A stretch of 7,397 nucleotides of DNA from Clostridia bacterium (GCA_017421885.1 JAFOHJ010000174.1:1-7397), one strand, 5' to 3'. Positions 1-6,002 are shown, counted from the first letter of the stretch. Program-made: numbers and translations. Notes: generated by a model not told the origin, from the sequence alone.

Positions 1-1
1 C

Positions 2-118
2 ACGGCTGCGCTGTTTGCCGCGATGTTCGGGCATAAGCATTTTATGAAGAAAAAGCTGTCGCCGATCATGCTTATCGTCATATCGGCGGTTCTCGGCGCT
101 TTGGTATACGGCATATAA
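2..118 (+). CDS. C-terminal end of a membrane protein, possibly a chromate transporter (CHR family), 5' truncated
   Basis: An open frame enters from the left edge and stops at TAA 116-118, leaving 38 codons. The peptide has a short hydrophobic stretch (ALFAAMF), a basic turn (HKHFMKKKLSP) and a final hydrophobic segment (IMLIVISAVLGALVYGI) that ends the protein. A basic loop, a proline and a last transmembrane helix rich in I, V, L and G with nothing after it is how short-chain CHR (chromate transporter) proteins of Firmicutes usually end, so that is the suggested family. The fragment is too short to exclude another permease. No ribosome binding site or start is in view. It converges on the dipeptidase gene, with a hairpin terminator between them. 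That it is a membrane protein tail is fairly safe; the CHR assignment is an inference. Confidence 0.45.
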   Translation, partial: TAALFAAMFGHKHFMKKKLSPIMLIVISAVLGALVYGI

Positions 119-161
119 AAACAAAAATATCCCCTATCCGCTTAAAACGGACAGGGGATAT
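117..161 (-). terminator. Rho-independent terminator of the metK-dipeptidase operon
   Basis: The arms at 127-140 and 148-161 form a 14-position stem around a 7-base loop (141-147). The one imperfect position (136 against 152) is an A-C mismatch in plus-strand RNA but a U-G wobble in minus-strand RNA. On the minus strand the stem is followed by a T-rich tract (complement of 117-127: five T, one G, five T). On the plus strand only a weak TGCTTTATA follows. It therefore serves mainly the minus-strand genes and may only weakly stop the incoming plus-strand gene. Confidence 0.85.
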
Positions 162-175
162 TGCTTTATATAAGC

Positions 176-1156
176 TTATTTCATGCTTTCGCCGATTACG
201 CGGTAAGCATTCTTCCAACAGATCTTCTCGATCTCGTCGTCTGTGAAGTGCTTGCTCAGAGCATCGATGACCTTGGGCATGCCCGAATAGTCGCCGAAGT
301 CGAGGGCATTGCCGATGCCGTCAAAGTCGGAACCGAAGGCAACAGCGTCGATGCCGGCCTTGTTCTTGATGTAGAGAGCATGGCGGACGATGTCGTCGCA
401 GGTTGTCAGGTTGTTCTTTGCAGCCTCTTCGCTCATGAAGGGAGCGCAGTAGTTAAGGCCGGTCAGGCCGCCGTTCTCGCCGAGGAGCTTGAGCATCTCG
501 TCGGTTAGGTTGCGGCGGTGGTTGCACAGAGCACGTGCGTTGGAGTGGGAAGCAACGATGGGCTTCTTTGTGTGCTTGAATACGTCAAAGATACCGGCAT
601 CGTTGAGGTGGGAAACGTCGATGATCATGCCCAGCTCGTTCATCTTTGCGATGACTTCAAGGCCGAAAGGCTTAAGGCCCTTCTTCATGATCTCGGGATC
701 CTCCGATGTGGGGTAAGCGACCGAGTTCTCGTAGTTCCATGTCAGCGACATGAGGCGAACGCCTTTGTCATAGAACTCCTGAACGCGCTCGATCTTGCCG
801 TCGAGGGGAACGCTGTCCTCGATGGAGAGAATGGAGGTCATAAGGCCGTTTGCACGGTTGCGCTCGATGTCTGCGAGGCAGAAAGCGGGTGCAATGATGT
901 CCTTGTTCTTCTCCATCTCTTCGAGATACTTGCCGTATACGAAGTTGAAATACTCATAGGGTTCCATTGTAACGCCGAGAGCCTTGGCTGTGTCGTGGAG
1001 AGGGATCCAGATGGCAAAGAACTGAGCCAGACCCTCGCCCTTCTGCATCTTCTCAAGGGAGATGTGGCAGTCGTTGCTTCTGAGGCTTACTTTGCCTTCG
1101 CTTCTGGCGATACGCTCGCCCATTGTGTCGCAGTGAAAGTCGATAACACGCATCAT
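176..1156 (-). CDS. Membrane-dipeptidase-type dipeptidase, peptidase family M19
   Basis: This 326-residue protein carries the M19 (renal dipeptidase-like) zinc signatures. They are the N-terminal HxD in DFHCDT (H8, D10), the bridging glutamate in SIED (E113), the metal histidines in DVSH (H183) and ASHSNARALC (H204), the NHRRNLTDE stretch (212-220), and the catalytic aspartate in GSDFDG (D277). The family hydrolyses dipeptides, including Cys-Gly and some with a D-residue at the C-terminal side, using two zinc ions in a TIM-barrel fold. There is no signal peptide or membrane segment, so the enzyme should be cytosolic. The start at 1156 follows AGGAGG (1171-1166) by 9 bases; a second ATG directly follows it. 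Only 36 bases separate it from metK, with no terminator, so the two are probably co-transcribed and both under SAM control. The residue after E113 is D where many relatives have G. The family is clear; the exact substrate is unknown. Confidence 0.93.
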   Translation of the reverse strand: MMRVIDFHCDTMGERIARSEGKVSLRSNDCHISLEKMQKGEGLAQFFAIWIPLHDTAKALGVTMEPYEYFNFVYGKYLEEMEKNKDIIAPAFCLADIERNRANGLMTSILSIEDSVPLDGKIERVQEFYDKGVRLMSLTWNYENSVAYPTSEDPEIMKKGLKPFGLEVIAKMNELGMIIDVSHLNDAGIFDVFKHTKKPIVASHSNARALCNHRRNLTDEMLKLLGENGGLTGLNYCAPFMSEEAAKNNLTTCDDIVRHALYIKNKAGIDAVAFGSDFDGIGNALDFGDYSGMPKVIDALSKHFTDDEIEKICWKNAYRVIGESMK

Positions 1157-1192
1157 GAGTTTATTCCTCCTGTTGATTTGTTATGTTTTGTT

Positions 1193-2371
1193 TTAGAGGG
1201 CTGCCTTGAGCTCTTCCACCTTGTCGAGGCGCTCCCAGGGGAGGTCGAGGTCGGTGCGGCCGAAGTGGCCGTAAGCAGCTGTCTGGCGGTAGATGGGACG
1301 TCTGAGGCCGAGGTCGCGGATGATGGCTGTGGGACGGAGGTCGAATACCTTCTCTACAGCAGCCTCAAGAGCTTCGTCGGATACTGTGCCTGTGCCGAAT
1401 GTGTCGACGCGGACCGATACGGGGCGTGCAACACCGATAGCATAGGCCAGCTGGACCTGGCAGCGGTCGGCAAGGCCGGCTGCAACCACGTTCTTGGCTA
1501 CCCAGCGGGCTGCATAAGCTGCCGAACGGTCTACCTTTGTGGGGTCCTTGCCCGAGAAAGCGCCGCCGCCGTGAGGAGCGGTTCCGCCGTAGGTGTCAAC
1601 GATGATCTTACGGCCGGTCAGACCGCTGTCGCCCTGGGGGCCGCCGGTTACGAAGCGTCCTGTGGGGTTGACGAAGATCCTTGTCTGCTCGTCCATCAGC
1701 TCGGCGGGGATGGTGGGCAGAATGACGAGATTTGTCATATCCTCGCGGATCTGCTCGAGGGTAGCATCGGGGCGATGCTGTGTCGAGAGAACGACAGTGT
1801 CGACGCGAACGGGGTCGCCGTTCTCGTTATATTCGACTGTGACCTGTGTCTTGCCGTCGGGACGGAGATAATCTACCTTCTCCTCCTTGCGGACCTGAGC
1901 CAGCTTGCGTGCCAGCTTGTGAGAGAGGGAGATAGCGAGGGGCATGAGTTCCTCTGTTTCGCGGCAGGCATAACCGAACATCATGCCCTGGTCGCCGGCG
2001 CCGTTGTCCAGCTCGTCCGAGCCCTCGGCCTTTGCTTCAAAGGACTTGTCTACGCCCATAGCGATGTCGGGCGACTGCTCGTCGATAGAGGTGAGGACTG
2101 CGCAGGTGTCGCAGTCAAAGCCGTACTTTGCGCGGTCGTAGCCGATGTCGCGGACTACATCGCGAGCGATCTTAGGGATGTCTACATAGCAGCTTGTGGT
2201 GATCTCGCCCATTACATGAACGAGTCCGGTTGTCACTGTTGTTTCGCATGCAACGCGTGCATTGGGGTCTTTTTCGAGGATGGCGTCGAGGACGGCGTCG
2301 GAGATCTGGTCGCAGATCTTATCGGGATGTCCTTCGGTTACGCTCTCGGATGTGAAAAGTCTTTTGGCCAT
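1193..2371 (-). CDS. metK: S-adenosylmethionine synthase (methionine adenosyltransferase)
   Basis: MetK makes S-adenosylmethionine from ATP and L-methionine, releasing phosphate and pyrophosphate, as a cytosolic Mg2+/K+-dependent tetramer. The 392-residue product matches the usual bacterial length. It contains the ATP-site GHPDK (14-18), family signature GAGDQG (124-129), the stretch [17 protein letters not shown] (247-263) and the glycine-rich signature [10 protein letters not shown] (268-277) followed by KVDRSAAY. The start at 2371 ([15 protein letters not shown]) is preceded by AAAGGA with 9 bases of spacing. The ATG three codons upstream would directly abut the AAAGGA, and the frame open further upstream is only translated riboswitch RNA. 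A consensus promoter and a SAM-I riboswitch lie upstream, so the gene is expected to be shut off when SAM is plentiful. The dipeptidase gene follows 36 bases downstream. Confidence 0.98.
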   Translation of the reverse strand: MAKRLFTSESVTEGHPDKICDQISDAVLDAILEKDPNARVACETTVTTGLVHVMGEITTSCYVDIPKIARDVVRDIGYDRAKYGFDCDTCAVLTSIDEQSPDIAMGVDKSFEAKAEGSDELDNGAGDQGMMFGYACRETEELMPLAISLSHKLARKLAQVRKEEKVDYLRPDGKTQVTVEYNENGDPVRVDTVVLSTQHRPDATLEQIREDMTNLVILPTIPAELMDEQTRIFVNPTGRFVTGGPQGDSGLTGRKIIVDTYGGTAPHGGGAFSGKDPTKVDRSAAYAARWVAKNVVAAGLADRCQVQLAYAIGVARPVSVRVDTFGTGTVSDEALEAAVEKVFDLRPTAIIRDLGLRRPIYRQTAAYGHFGRTDLDLPWERLDKVEELKAAL

Positions 2372-2426
2372 TGGATTCATTCCTTTCTTTGTCGTGTGTG
2401 TATTCTTAATAATTTTTATCTGATTT

Positions 2427-2460
2427 AAAAAATGACCTGCACCGGAAACGATGCAGGTCA
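2427..2460 (-). terminator. Expression-platform terminator of the SAM riboswitch
   Basis: In the minus-strand sense the arms TGACCTGCATCG (2460-2449) and CGGTGCAGGTCA (2444-2433) form a 12-bp stem with one G-U pair around a TTTC loop. Six T (2432-2427) follow at once. The 5' arm segment CCTGCATC (2457-2450) can instead pair with the 3' strand of the riboswitch P1 helix, GATGAGG (2482-2476), over 7 bp with one bulged G. That is the standard SAM-bound-OFF arrangement: aptamer P1 and terminator together, or antiterminator alone. Confidence 0.93.
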
Positions 2461-2568
2461 GATGTTCGGGTTCATCCTCATCTTGCGTTTCCGCCGGAAT
2501 TGGCACCTTGCCTTATTGCAGGTTGCCGTGGCATCGCAGGGCCGGTCCCTCCGCCACTCTTGATAAGG
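2433..2568 (-). promoter_or_regulatory. SAM-I (S-box) riboswitch upstream of metK
   Basis: Read on the minus strand, the region has the S-box core in order: CTTATCAAGAG, GGCGGAGGGAC, GGCCC, GCCACGGCAACC, AAGGTGCCAATTCC, and a closing GATGAGG. P1 is CCTTATC (2568-2562) with GATGAGG (2482-2476), 7 bp including one G-U. GTGGC/GCCAC forms the base of the P2 arm, a GGCAACCT/AGGTGCC helix forms P3, and TTCC/GGAA closes a short P4. The aptamer spans about 93 bases and is followed by a terminator with a competing antiterminator. S-box RNAs bind S-adenosylmethionine and end transcription when it is abundant. Here metK and probably the dipeptidase gene are controlled. No other terminator lies between the cysteine synthase gene and this element, so read-through transcripts from that gene would meet it too. 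Confidence 0.97.
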
Positions 2569-2591
2569 TCTCTATAAAAGTTGCAGGAAAT

Positions 2592-2620
2592 ATTATACGC
2601 ATATACGCCCTGTTTGTCAA
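2592..2620 (-). promoter_or_regulatory. Consensus sigma-A promoter for the SAM riboswitch-metK-dipeptidase operon
   Basis: On the minus strand TTGACA (2620-2615) is separated by exactly 17 bases from TATAAT (2597-2592). Both hexamers match the housekeeping consensus at every position. Transcription should start near 2585, about 17 bases before the riboswitch P1 helix. The -35 box begins only 4 bases past the stop codon of the upstream cysteine synthase gene. Confidence 0.92.
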
Positions 2621-2624
2621 CAGT

Positions 2625-3551
2625 TTATTTGCCGTATATCTCTCTTTCGAGATAGGCCTCGCCGCGGTCGGGCAGAACTACGGCGATCTTTTTGCCCTTC
2701 ATGCTGTCCTGCTGAGCGAGGAATACCGCAGCAGCGGCGGCTGCACCCGACGAGGGGCCGCACAGCATACCTTCGAGGGTGGCCAGCTTGCGCGTCATCG
2801 AAAGGGCATCGGGAGTGCGGACACGGATGACCTTATCGAGGATATACTGGTTGAGCTGGTCGGGGATAAAGCCTATGCCTATGCCGGTCAGCGAGTGGCT
2901 GCCGGGCAGGCCGCCCGAAAGAACAGGGCTGTCGTAGGGCTCGACACCGATTATAAGGCAGTCAGGCCTGTGCATCCTGATATATTCGGCACAGCCGGTG
3001 ATGGTGCCGCCGGTGCCTATGCCGCAGACGAGAACATCAATGTCGGGCAGGTCGCGCAGGATCTCGGGGCCGGTGGTCTCCTTGTGGGCAAGCGGATTTC
3101 CGCCGTCCTCGAACTGGTTGAGGATAAAGCTGCCCGGGGTCTCGCGCTGAAGGCTCTCGGCGCGGCGTTTCATGCCGTCGAGGCCGCGGCCTGCGGGAGT
3201 CATGATGATCTTGGCGCCATAGGCGCGGATGTTGCGCATATCGCCGAGAGATATGTTGTCGGTGGCAACAACGATGCATTTAAGGCCCAGACAGGCGCAG
3301 ATCATGGCCGCCGAAATGCCGCCGTTTCCGCCAGAGAGACAGATAACTGTGCCGCCGCTTATGAGCTCGCCGCTGGATGCTGCCCGCTTTATTATATTGA
3401 GGGCCGCACGGTCCTTAAGGCTGCCTGAGGGATTGAGAAACTCGCACTTGGCAAAGATCTCTCCCGAACATGCGTAAAATCCTCCCAGTCGGTTAAGCCT
3501 GACCAGGGGAGTGTTGCCGGTTATCTGACTCATACTCTGGAAAAATGCCAC
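2625..3551 (-). CDS. cysK: Cysteine synthase family protein (CysK-like, PLP-dependent) with an altered substrate loop
   Basis: O-acetylserine sulfhydrylases make L-cysteine from O-acetylserine and sulfide. The 308 residues match the family in length and layout: ITGNTPLVRLN (10-20), the PLP lysine in NPSGSLKDR (K46), NQFEDGGNPLAHKETTGPEI (145-164), the phosphate-binding loop GTGGTITG (179-186), SPVLSGGLPG, the cofactor-contacting serine motif GPSSGA (265-270) and VVLPDRGEAYL near the end. The asparagine loop that binds the substrate carboxylate, normally TSGNTG, reads SGGNGG here (73-78), and the usual MPETMS-ERR stretch is TDNISLGDMRN (97-107). A related PLP enzyme with another substrate is therefore possible. 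The start is a GTG at 3551 with AAAGG 9 bases upstream; the internal ATG at 3533 has no good ribosome binding site. It is divergent from serC, whose pathway supplies the serine skeleton. Confidence 0.88.
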   Translation of the reverse strand: MAFFQSMSQITGNTPLVRLNRLGGFYACSGEIFAKCEFLNPSGSLKDRAALNIIKRAASSGELISGGTVICLSGGNGGISAAMICACLGLKCIVVATDNISLGDMRNIRAYGAKIIMTPAGRGLDGMKRRAESLQRETPGSFILNQFEDGGNPLAHKETTGPEILRDLPDIDVLVCGIGTGGTITGCAEYIRMHRPDCLIIGVEPYDSPVLSGGLPGSHSLTGIGIGFIPDQLNQYILDKVIRVRTPDALSMTRKLATLEGMLCGPSSGAAAAAAVFLAQQDSMKGKKIAVVLPDRGEAYLEREIYGK

Positions 3552-3607
3552 TTTGCACCGCCTTTACAGATATGTTATTCGATTTGACTGATGGTGATAT
3601 GTGCAAA

Positions 3608-3636
3608 ATTACACAAAAGTGAAAAAATTTTGCCAA
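3608..3636 (-). promoter_or_regulatory. Candidate promoter for the cysteine synthase gene
   Basis: On the minus strand TTGGCA (3636-3631) and TGTAAT (3613-3608) are 17 bases apart, each matching the sigma-A consensus at five of six positions. The -10 lacks the important A at its second position, so the match is modest. It would give a leader of about 50 bases before the GTG start at 3551. The surrounding divergent region is AT-rich, so chance matches are likely. Confidence 0.35.
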
Positions 3637-3666
3637 TGAACGCAGAAAATCGAAAAACGATGTTGC

Positions 3667-3696
3667 TTAAAATCTTTATTAATGTTAGTATATACT
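3667..3696 (+). promoter_or_regulatory. Candidate promoter for the serC-serA-DUF1015 operon
   Basis: TATACT (3691-3696) is a good -10 hexamer. The best -35 at a workable distance is TTAAAA (3667-3672, 18-base spacer), four of six to consensus; TTGCTT at 3663-3668 is too far upstream. Start would fall near 3702-3704, giving a leader of roughly 128 bases that begins at the first folded element described in the next entry. No better match was found elsewhere in 3552-3830. Confidence 0.38.
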
Positions 3697-3701
3697 TGCA
3701 A

Positions 3702-3821
3702 AGGGACTAATGTAAAGGCAAAAAGATTAATTTTTTTGCCTTGTTCCTGCGCCTACTACCAAATGTAATACGGTATCGTGCCCGTGGGGGGCAAATCGAC
3801 CGTATAAACAAAAACAGGAGG
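3702..3821 (+). promoter_or_regulatory. Structured 5' leader of the serine operon (two stem-loops plus ribosome binding site)
   Basis: Stem-loop 1 has an outer helix AGGGAC/GTTCCT (3702-3707 with 3743-3748, one G-U). It is followed by a left-hand bulge and an inner helix of up to 12 pairs (3715-3726 with 3731-3742). Stem-loop 2 has an outer helix ATACGGT/ACCGTAT (3768-3774 with 3799-3805), an internal loop, and TGCCC/GGGCA (3779-3783 with 3789-3793) around GTGGG. AGGAGG (3816-3821) follows. TTCCTG (3744-3749), mostly in the 3' strand of stem-loop 1, can also pair with CAGGAG (3815-3820) and so cover the ribosome binding site. I recognise no T-box or known riboswitch core. Helices are read from the sequence; a regulatory role is inferred. 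Confidence 0.45.
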
Positions 3822-3830
3822 AAAACTACA

Positions 3831-4922
3831 ATGAACTACAACAGATCTTTCAACTTTTCTGCCGGCCCCGCTATGATGCCTGAGAAGGTTCTCGAAGAGA
3901 TCCGCGACGAGATGATGAACTACCGCGGCAGCGGCATGTGCGTCATGGAAATGAGCCACCGTTCCAAGGTTTATCAGCAGATCATCGACGACGCTGAGGC
4001 TGATCTCCGCGCTCTGATGGGCATTCCCGAGAACTATAAGGTTATCTTCGTCCAGGGCGGCGGCACACTGCAGTTTGCTATGGTTGCTATGAACCTTCTC
4101 AAGGACGGCGTTGCTTGCTATGTTGAGACAGGCTCCTGGTCCAAGAAGGCTATTGCCGAGGCTAAGAAGTACGGCGAAGTTAAGGTCGTTGCTACATCCA
4201 AGGATAAGAACTTCAACTATATCCCTGACTGCTCCGATCTCGACATCCCCGAGAACTGCGATTATGTTTACATCTGCGAGAACGAGACAATCAACGGCAC
4301 AACATTCAACAAGCTGCCCAACACAAAGGGCAAGATCCTGGTTTCCGACCAGTCTTCCATGTTCCTGTCCCGTCCCTGCAACGTTGCTGACTACGGCCTG
4401 ATCTGGGCTGGTGTTCAGAAGAACGTTGGTCCCGCTGGTATGGCTGTTGTCATCATCCGTGAGGATCTGGTTCGCGACGATCTCGACGCTAAGACACCTA
4501 TCTACTGCTCTTACAAGACACACGTAGACGGCGGCTCCATGTACAACACACCCAACACATGGGCTATCTACTGCTGCGGTAAGGTCTTTAAGTACCTGAA
4601 GGACGAAATCGGCGGCCTGGCTGCTATGGAGCAGAAGAACATCGAGAAGGCAGAGGTTCTCTACAGCTTCCTCGAGACATCCAAGGTCTTTAACGCTCCC
4701 GTTGCTAAGGAAGACCGTTCTCTCATGAACGTAACATTCTCCACAGGTTCCGAAGAGCTTGATGCAGAGTTCGTTAAGGAAGCTAAGGCTGCAGGCATGG
4801 ACAACCTCAAGGGCCACAAGTCGGTTGGCGGTCTCCGTGCTTCCATCTACAACGCTATGCCCAAGGAAGGCGTTGAGGCTCTCGTAGCATTCATGAAGGA
4901 GTTCGAGGCTAAGCACGCTTAA
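3831..4922 (+). CDS. serC: Phosphoserine aminotransferase
   Basis: SerC is a cytosolic PLP enzyme that converts 3-phosphohydroxypyruvate plus glutamate into O-phosphoserine plus 2-oxoglutarate, the second step of serine synthesis. The 363-residue length is normal. Family features run in order: NFSAGPAMMP near the N-terminus, MEMSHRSKVY, the cofactor-binding loop QGGGTLQF (75-82), CENETINGTTFN, the aspartate of SDQSS (D173), the PLP lysine in AGVQKNVGPAG (K197), TPNTWAIY, and GLRASIYNAMPKEGVEAL close to the C-terminus. The start at 3831 lies 9 bases after AGGAGG (3816-3821); the frame open upstream as far as 3741 runs through the structured leader and lacks a ribosome binding site. It is the first gene of serC-serA-DUF1015. 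Codon use is strongly biased, with threonine as ACA throughout, suggesting high expression. Confidence 0.97.
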   Translation: MNYNRSFNFSAGPAMMPEKVLEEIRDEMMNYRGSGMCVMEMSHRSKVYQQIIDDAEADLRALMGIPENYKVIFVQGGGTLQFAMVAMNLLKDGVACYVETGSWSKKAIAEAKKYGEVKVVATSKDKNFNYIPDCSDLDIPENCDYVYICENETINGTTFNKLPNTKGKILVSDQSSMFLSRPCNVADYGLIWAGVQKNVGPAGMAVVIIREDLVRDDLDAKTPIYCSYKTHVDGGSMYNTPNTWAIYCCGKVFKYLKDEIGGLAAMEQKNIEKAEVLYSFLETSKVFNAPVAKEDRSLMNVTFSTGSEELDAEFVKEAKAAGMDNLKGHKSVGGLRASIYNAMPKEGVEALVAFMKEFEAKHA

Positions 4923-4948
4923 TTGCTGCTGCACCTTGCGCAGAGAGG

Positions 4949-4977
4949 TTGAAACAAAACTCTCTGGACTTTAAAAG
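4949..4977 (+). promoter_or_regulatory. Weak candidate promoter upstream of serA
   Basis: TTGAAA (4949-4954) and TAAAAG (4972-4977) are 17 bases apart, five and four of six to consensus. It overlaps a small inverted repeat, CAGAGAG/CTCTCTG (4941-4947 with 4960-4966). If used, it would give serA its own transcript, but one starting just before the hairpin at 4993-5035. The -10 is poor and chance is a serious alternative. Confidence 0.2.
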
Positions 4978-4992
4978 CAAAACAAAGATCCA

Positions 4993-5041
4993 ATGGGGTT
5001 CATACCCGAGAGATGTCTCTCGGGTATGTCCCTGTGTTTTT
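4993..5041 (+). terminator. Terminator-like hairpin between serC and serA (possible attenuator)
   Basis: CATACCCGAGAG (5001-5012) and CTCTCGGGTATG (5017-5028) form a perfect 12-bp stem with an ATGT loop. After a small internal loop the helix continues with GGGG/CCCT and weaker pairs (4993-4998 with 5030-5035). Five T follow at 5037-5041. This is the form of an intrinsic terminator, although the T tract is short. There is no room for a promoter between it and the serA ribosome binding site (5060-5065). serA therefore needs read-through, or the element works as an attenuator or RNA-processing site. Confidence 0.6.
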
Positions 5042-5075
5042 CATCGAATAATAATTTTGAAGGAGATTGTTTAAC

Positions 5076-5987
5076 ATGAGAATTCTCGTTACAGACGGCA
5101 TGGACAAGGCCGCAATGGAAGAACTTACAAAGCTCGGCTACGAAGTAGTTAAGCAGTTCTATGAGCCCGACGAACTCGGCAAGGCACTCTGCGAGTTTGA
5201 TGCCGTCGTAGTACGTTCCAAGACAAAGATCCGTGCTAACCACATCGACGAAGTCGTTAACAACAACGGCAAGCTGAAGCTGGCTATCCGTGGCGGCGTT
5301 GGCGTTGACAACATCGACGTTAAGTATGCTGAAGATAAGGGCATCAAGGTTCGCAACACACCCAGAGCTTCTTCTGACTCTGTTGCTGAGCTGACACTTG
5401 CTCATATGCTCTGCCTGGCTCGTTTCACAGCTATCTCCAACGTTACAATGCGTAACGGCGAGTGGAACAAGAAGGACTATGAGGGCATCGAGATCGCAGG
5501 CAAGACACTGGGTCTCATCGGCATGGGCCGTATCTCCAGATCCATCGCTAAGAAGGCTTCCGCACTCGGCATGAACATCATCTACACAGATATCATGGGC
5601 GCTATCGCTGACGAGTACACATTCTGCGAGACAAAGGAAGAAGTCCTCGCTAAGGCTGACTTCGTATCCCTCCACATCCCCGCTGCTGCTGACGGCAAGG
5701 CTGTCATCGGCGCTGCTGAGCTGGCTCTCATGAAGGAGAACGCATACCTGATCAACGCTGCTCGCGGCGGTCTGGTTGACGAAGACGCTCTGTGCGATGC
5801 TCTGGATGCCGGCAAGCTGGCTGGCGCTGCTCTCGACGTATTTGCTAAGGAGCCTCTGGCTAACGAGCGCGTCATGAAGCACGCTAAGATCTCCCTGACA
5901 CCCCATATCGGCGGTTCCACAAAGGAAGCTCAGGGCAGAATCGGTATGGAGATCGTTGACATCATCAAGGATATCCTCCCCCTCTAA
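5076..5987 (+). CDS. serA: D-3-phosphoglycerate dehydrogenase, short form without ACT domain
   Basis: SerA catalyses the first committed step of serine synthesis, NAD-dependent oxidation of 3-phosphoglycerate to 3-phosphohydroxypyruvate, in the cytosol. The 303 residues cover only the two catalytic domains of the D-2-hydroxyacid dehydrogenase family. Visible are RGGVGVDNID (72-81), the Rossmann loop GLIGMGRIS (146-154), and the active-site R230 in NAARGGLVDEDAL, E259 in AKEPL and H277 in TPHIGGST. The dinucleotide loop is GxGxxS (S154) rather than GxGxxG. There is no C-terminal ACT or intervening domain, so the serine feedback inhibition known for longer SerA proteins is not expected. Start ATG 5076 follows AAGGAG (5060-5065) by 10 bases; a TTG nine bases earlier is too close to that site. 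The hairpin at 4993-5035 lies just upstream. Gene order with serC supports SerA over other hydroxyacid dehydrogenases. Confidence 0.95.
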   Translation: MRILVTDGMDKAAMEELTKLGYEVVKQFYEPDELGKALCEFDAVVVRSKTKIRANHIDEVVNNNGKLKLAIRGGVGVDNIDVKYAEDKGIKVRNTPRASSDSVAELTLAHMLCLARFTAISNVTMRNGEWNKKDYEGIEIAGKTLGLIGMGRISRSIAKKASALGMNIIYTDIMGAIADEYTFCETKEEVLAKADFVSLHIPAAADGKAVIGAAELALMKENAYLINAARGGLVDEDALCDALDAGKLAGAALDVFAKEPLANERVMKHAKISLTPHIGGSTKEAQGRIGMEIVDIIKDILPL

Positions 5988-6002
5988 TTATTAAGTTTTA
6001 AC

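Noticed and set aside
518..2428. A 636-codon open frame on the plus strand opposite the dipeptidase and metK genes
   Set aside because: It lies antisense to two genes with unmistakable family motifs, has no ribosome binding site or recognisable domain, and crosses their gap. It is a by-product of codon bias that avoids stops on the opposite strand.
2372..2506. A 45-residue N-terminal extension of MetK
   Set aside because: It is in frame but is a translation of the riboswitch terminator and half of the aptamer. The proper ribosome binding site is AAAGGA just before the ATG at 2371.
3741..3830. A 30-residue N-terminal extension of SerC from a TTG at 3741
   Set aside because: No ribosome binding site lies upstream of the TTG and the stretch is folded RNA leader. 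AGGAGG sits at the right distance from the ATG at 3831, where the family's N-terminus begins.
3702..3830. T-box leader for serine or cysteine tRNA in front of serC
   Set aside because: The leader is too short, and the conserved T-box sequence around the antiterminator bulge and a following terminator are missing. The G-rich 3786-3791 only superficially resembles it.
3756..4934. A 392-codon open frame on the minus strand opposite serC
   Set aside because: It mirrors serC almost end to end and also covers the leader. Its composition (rich in V, L, A, C, H) is typical of an antisense reading of biased codons. No motif supports it.
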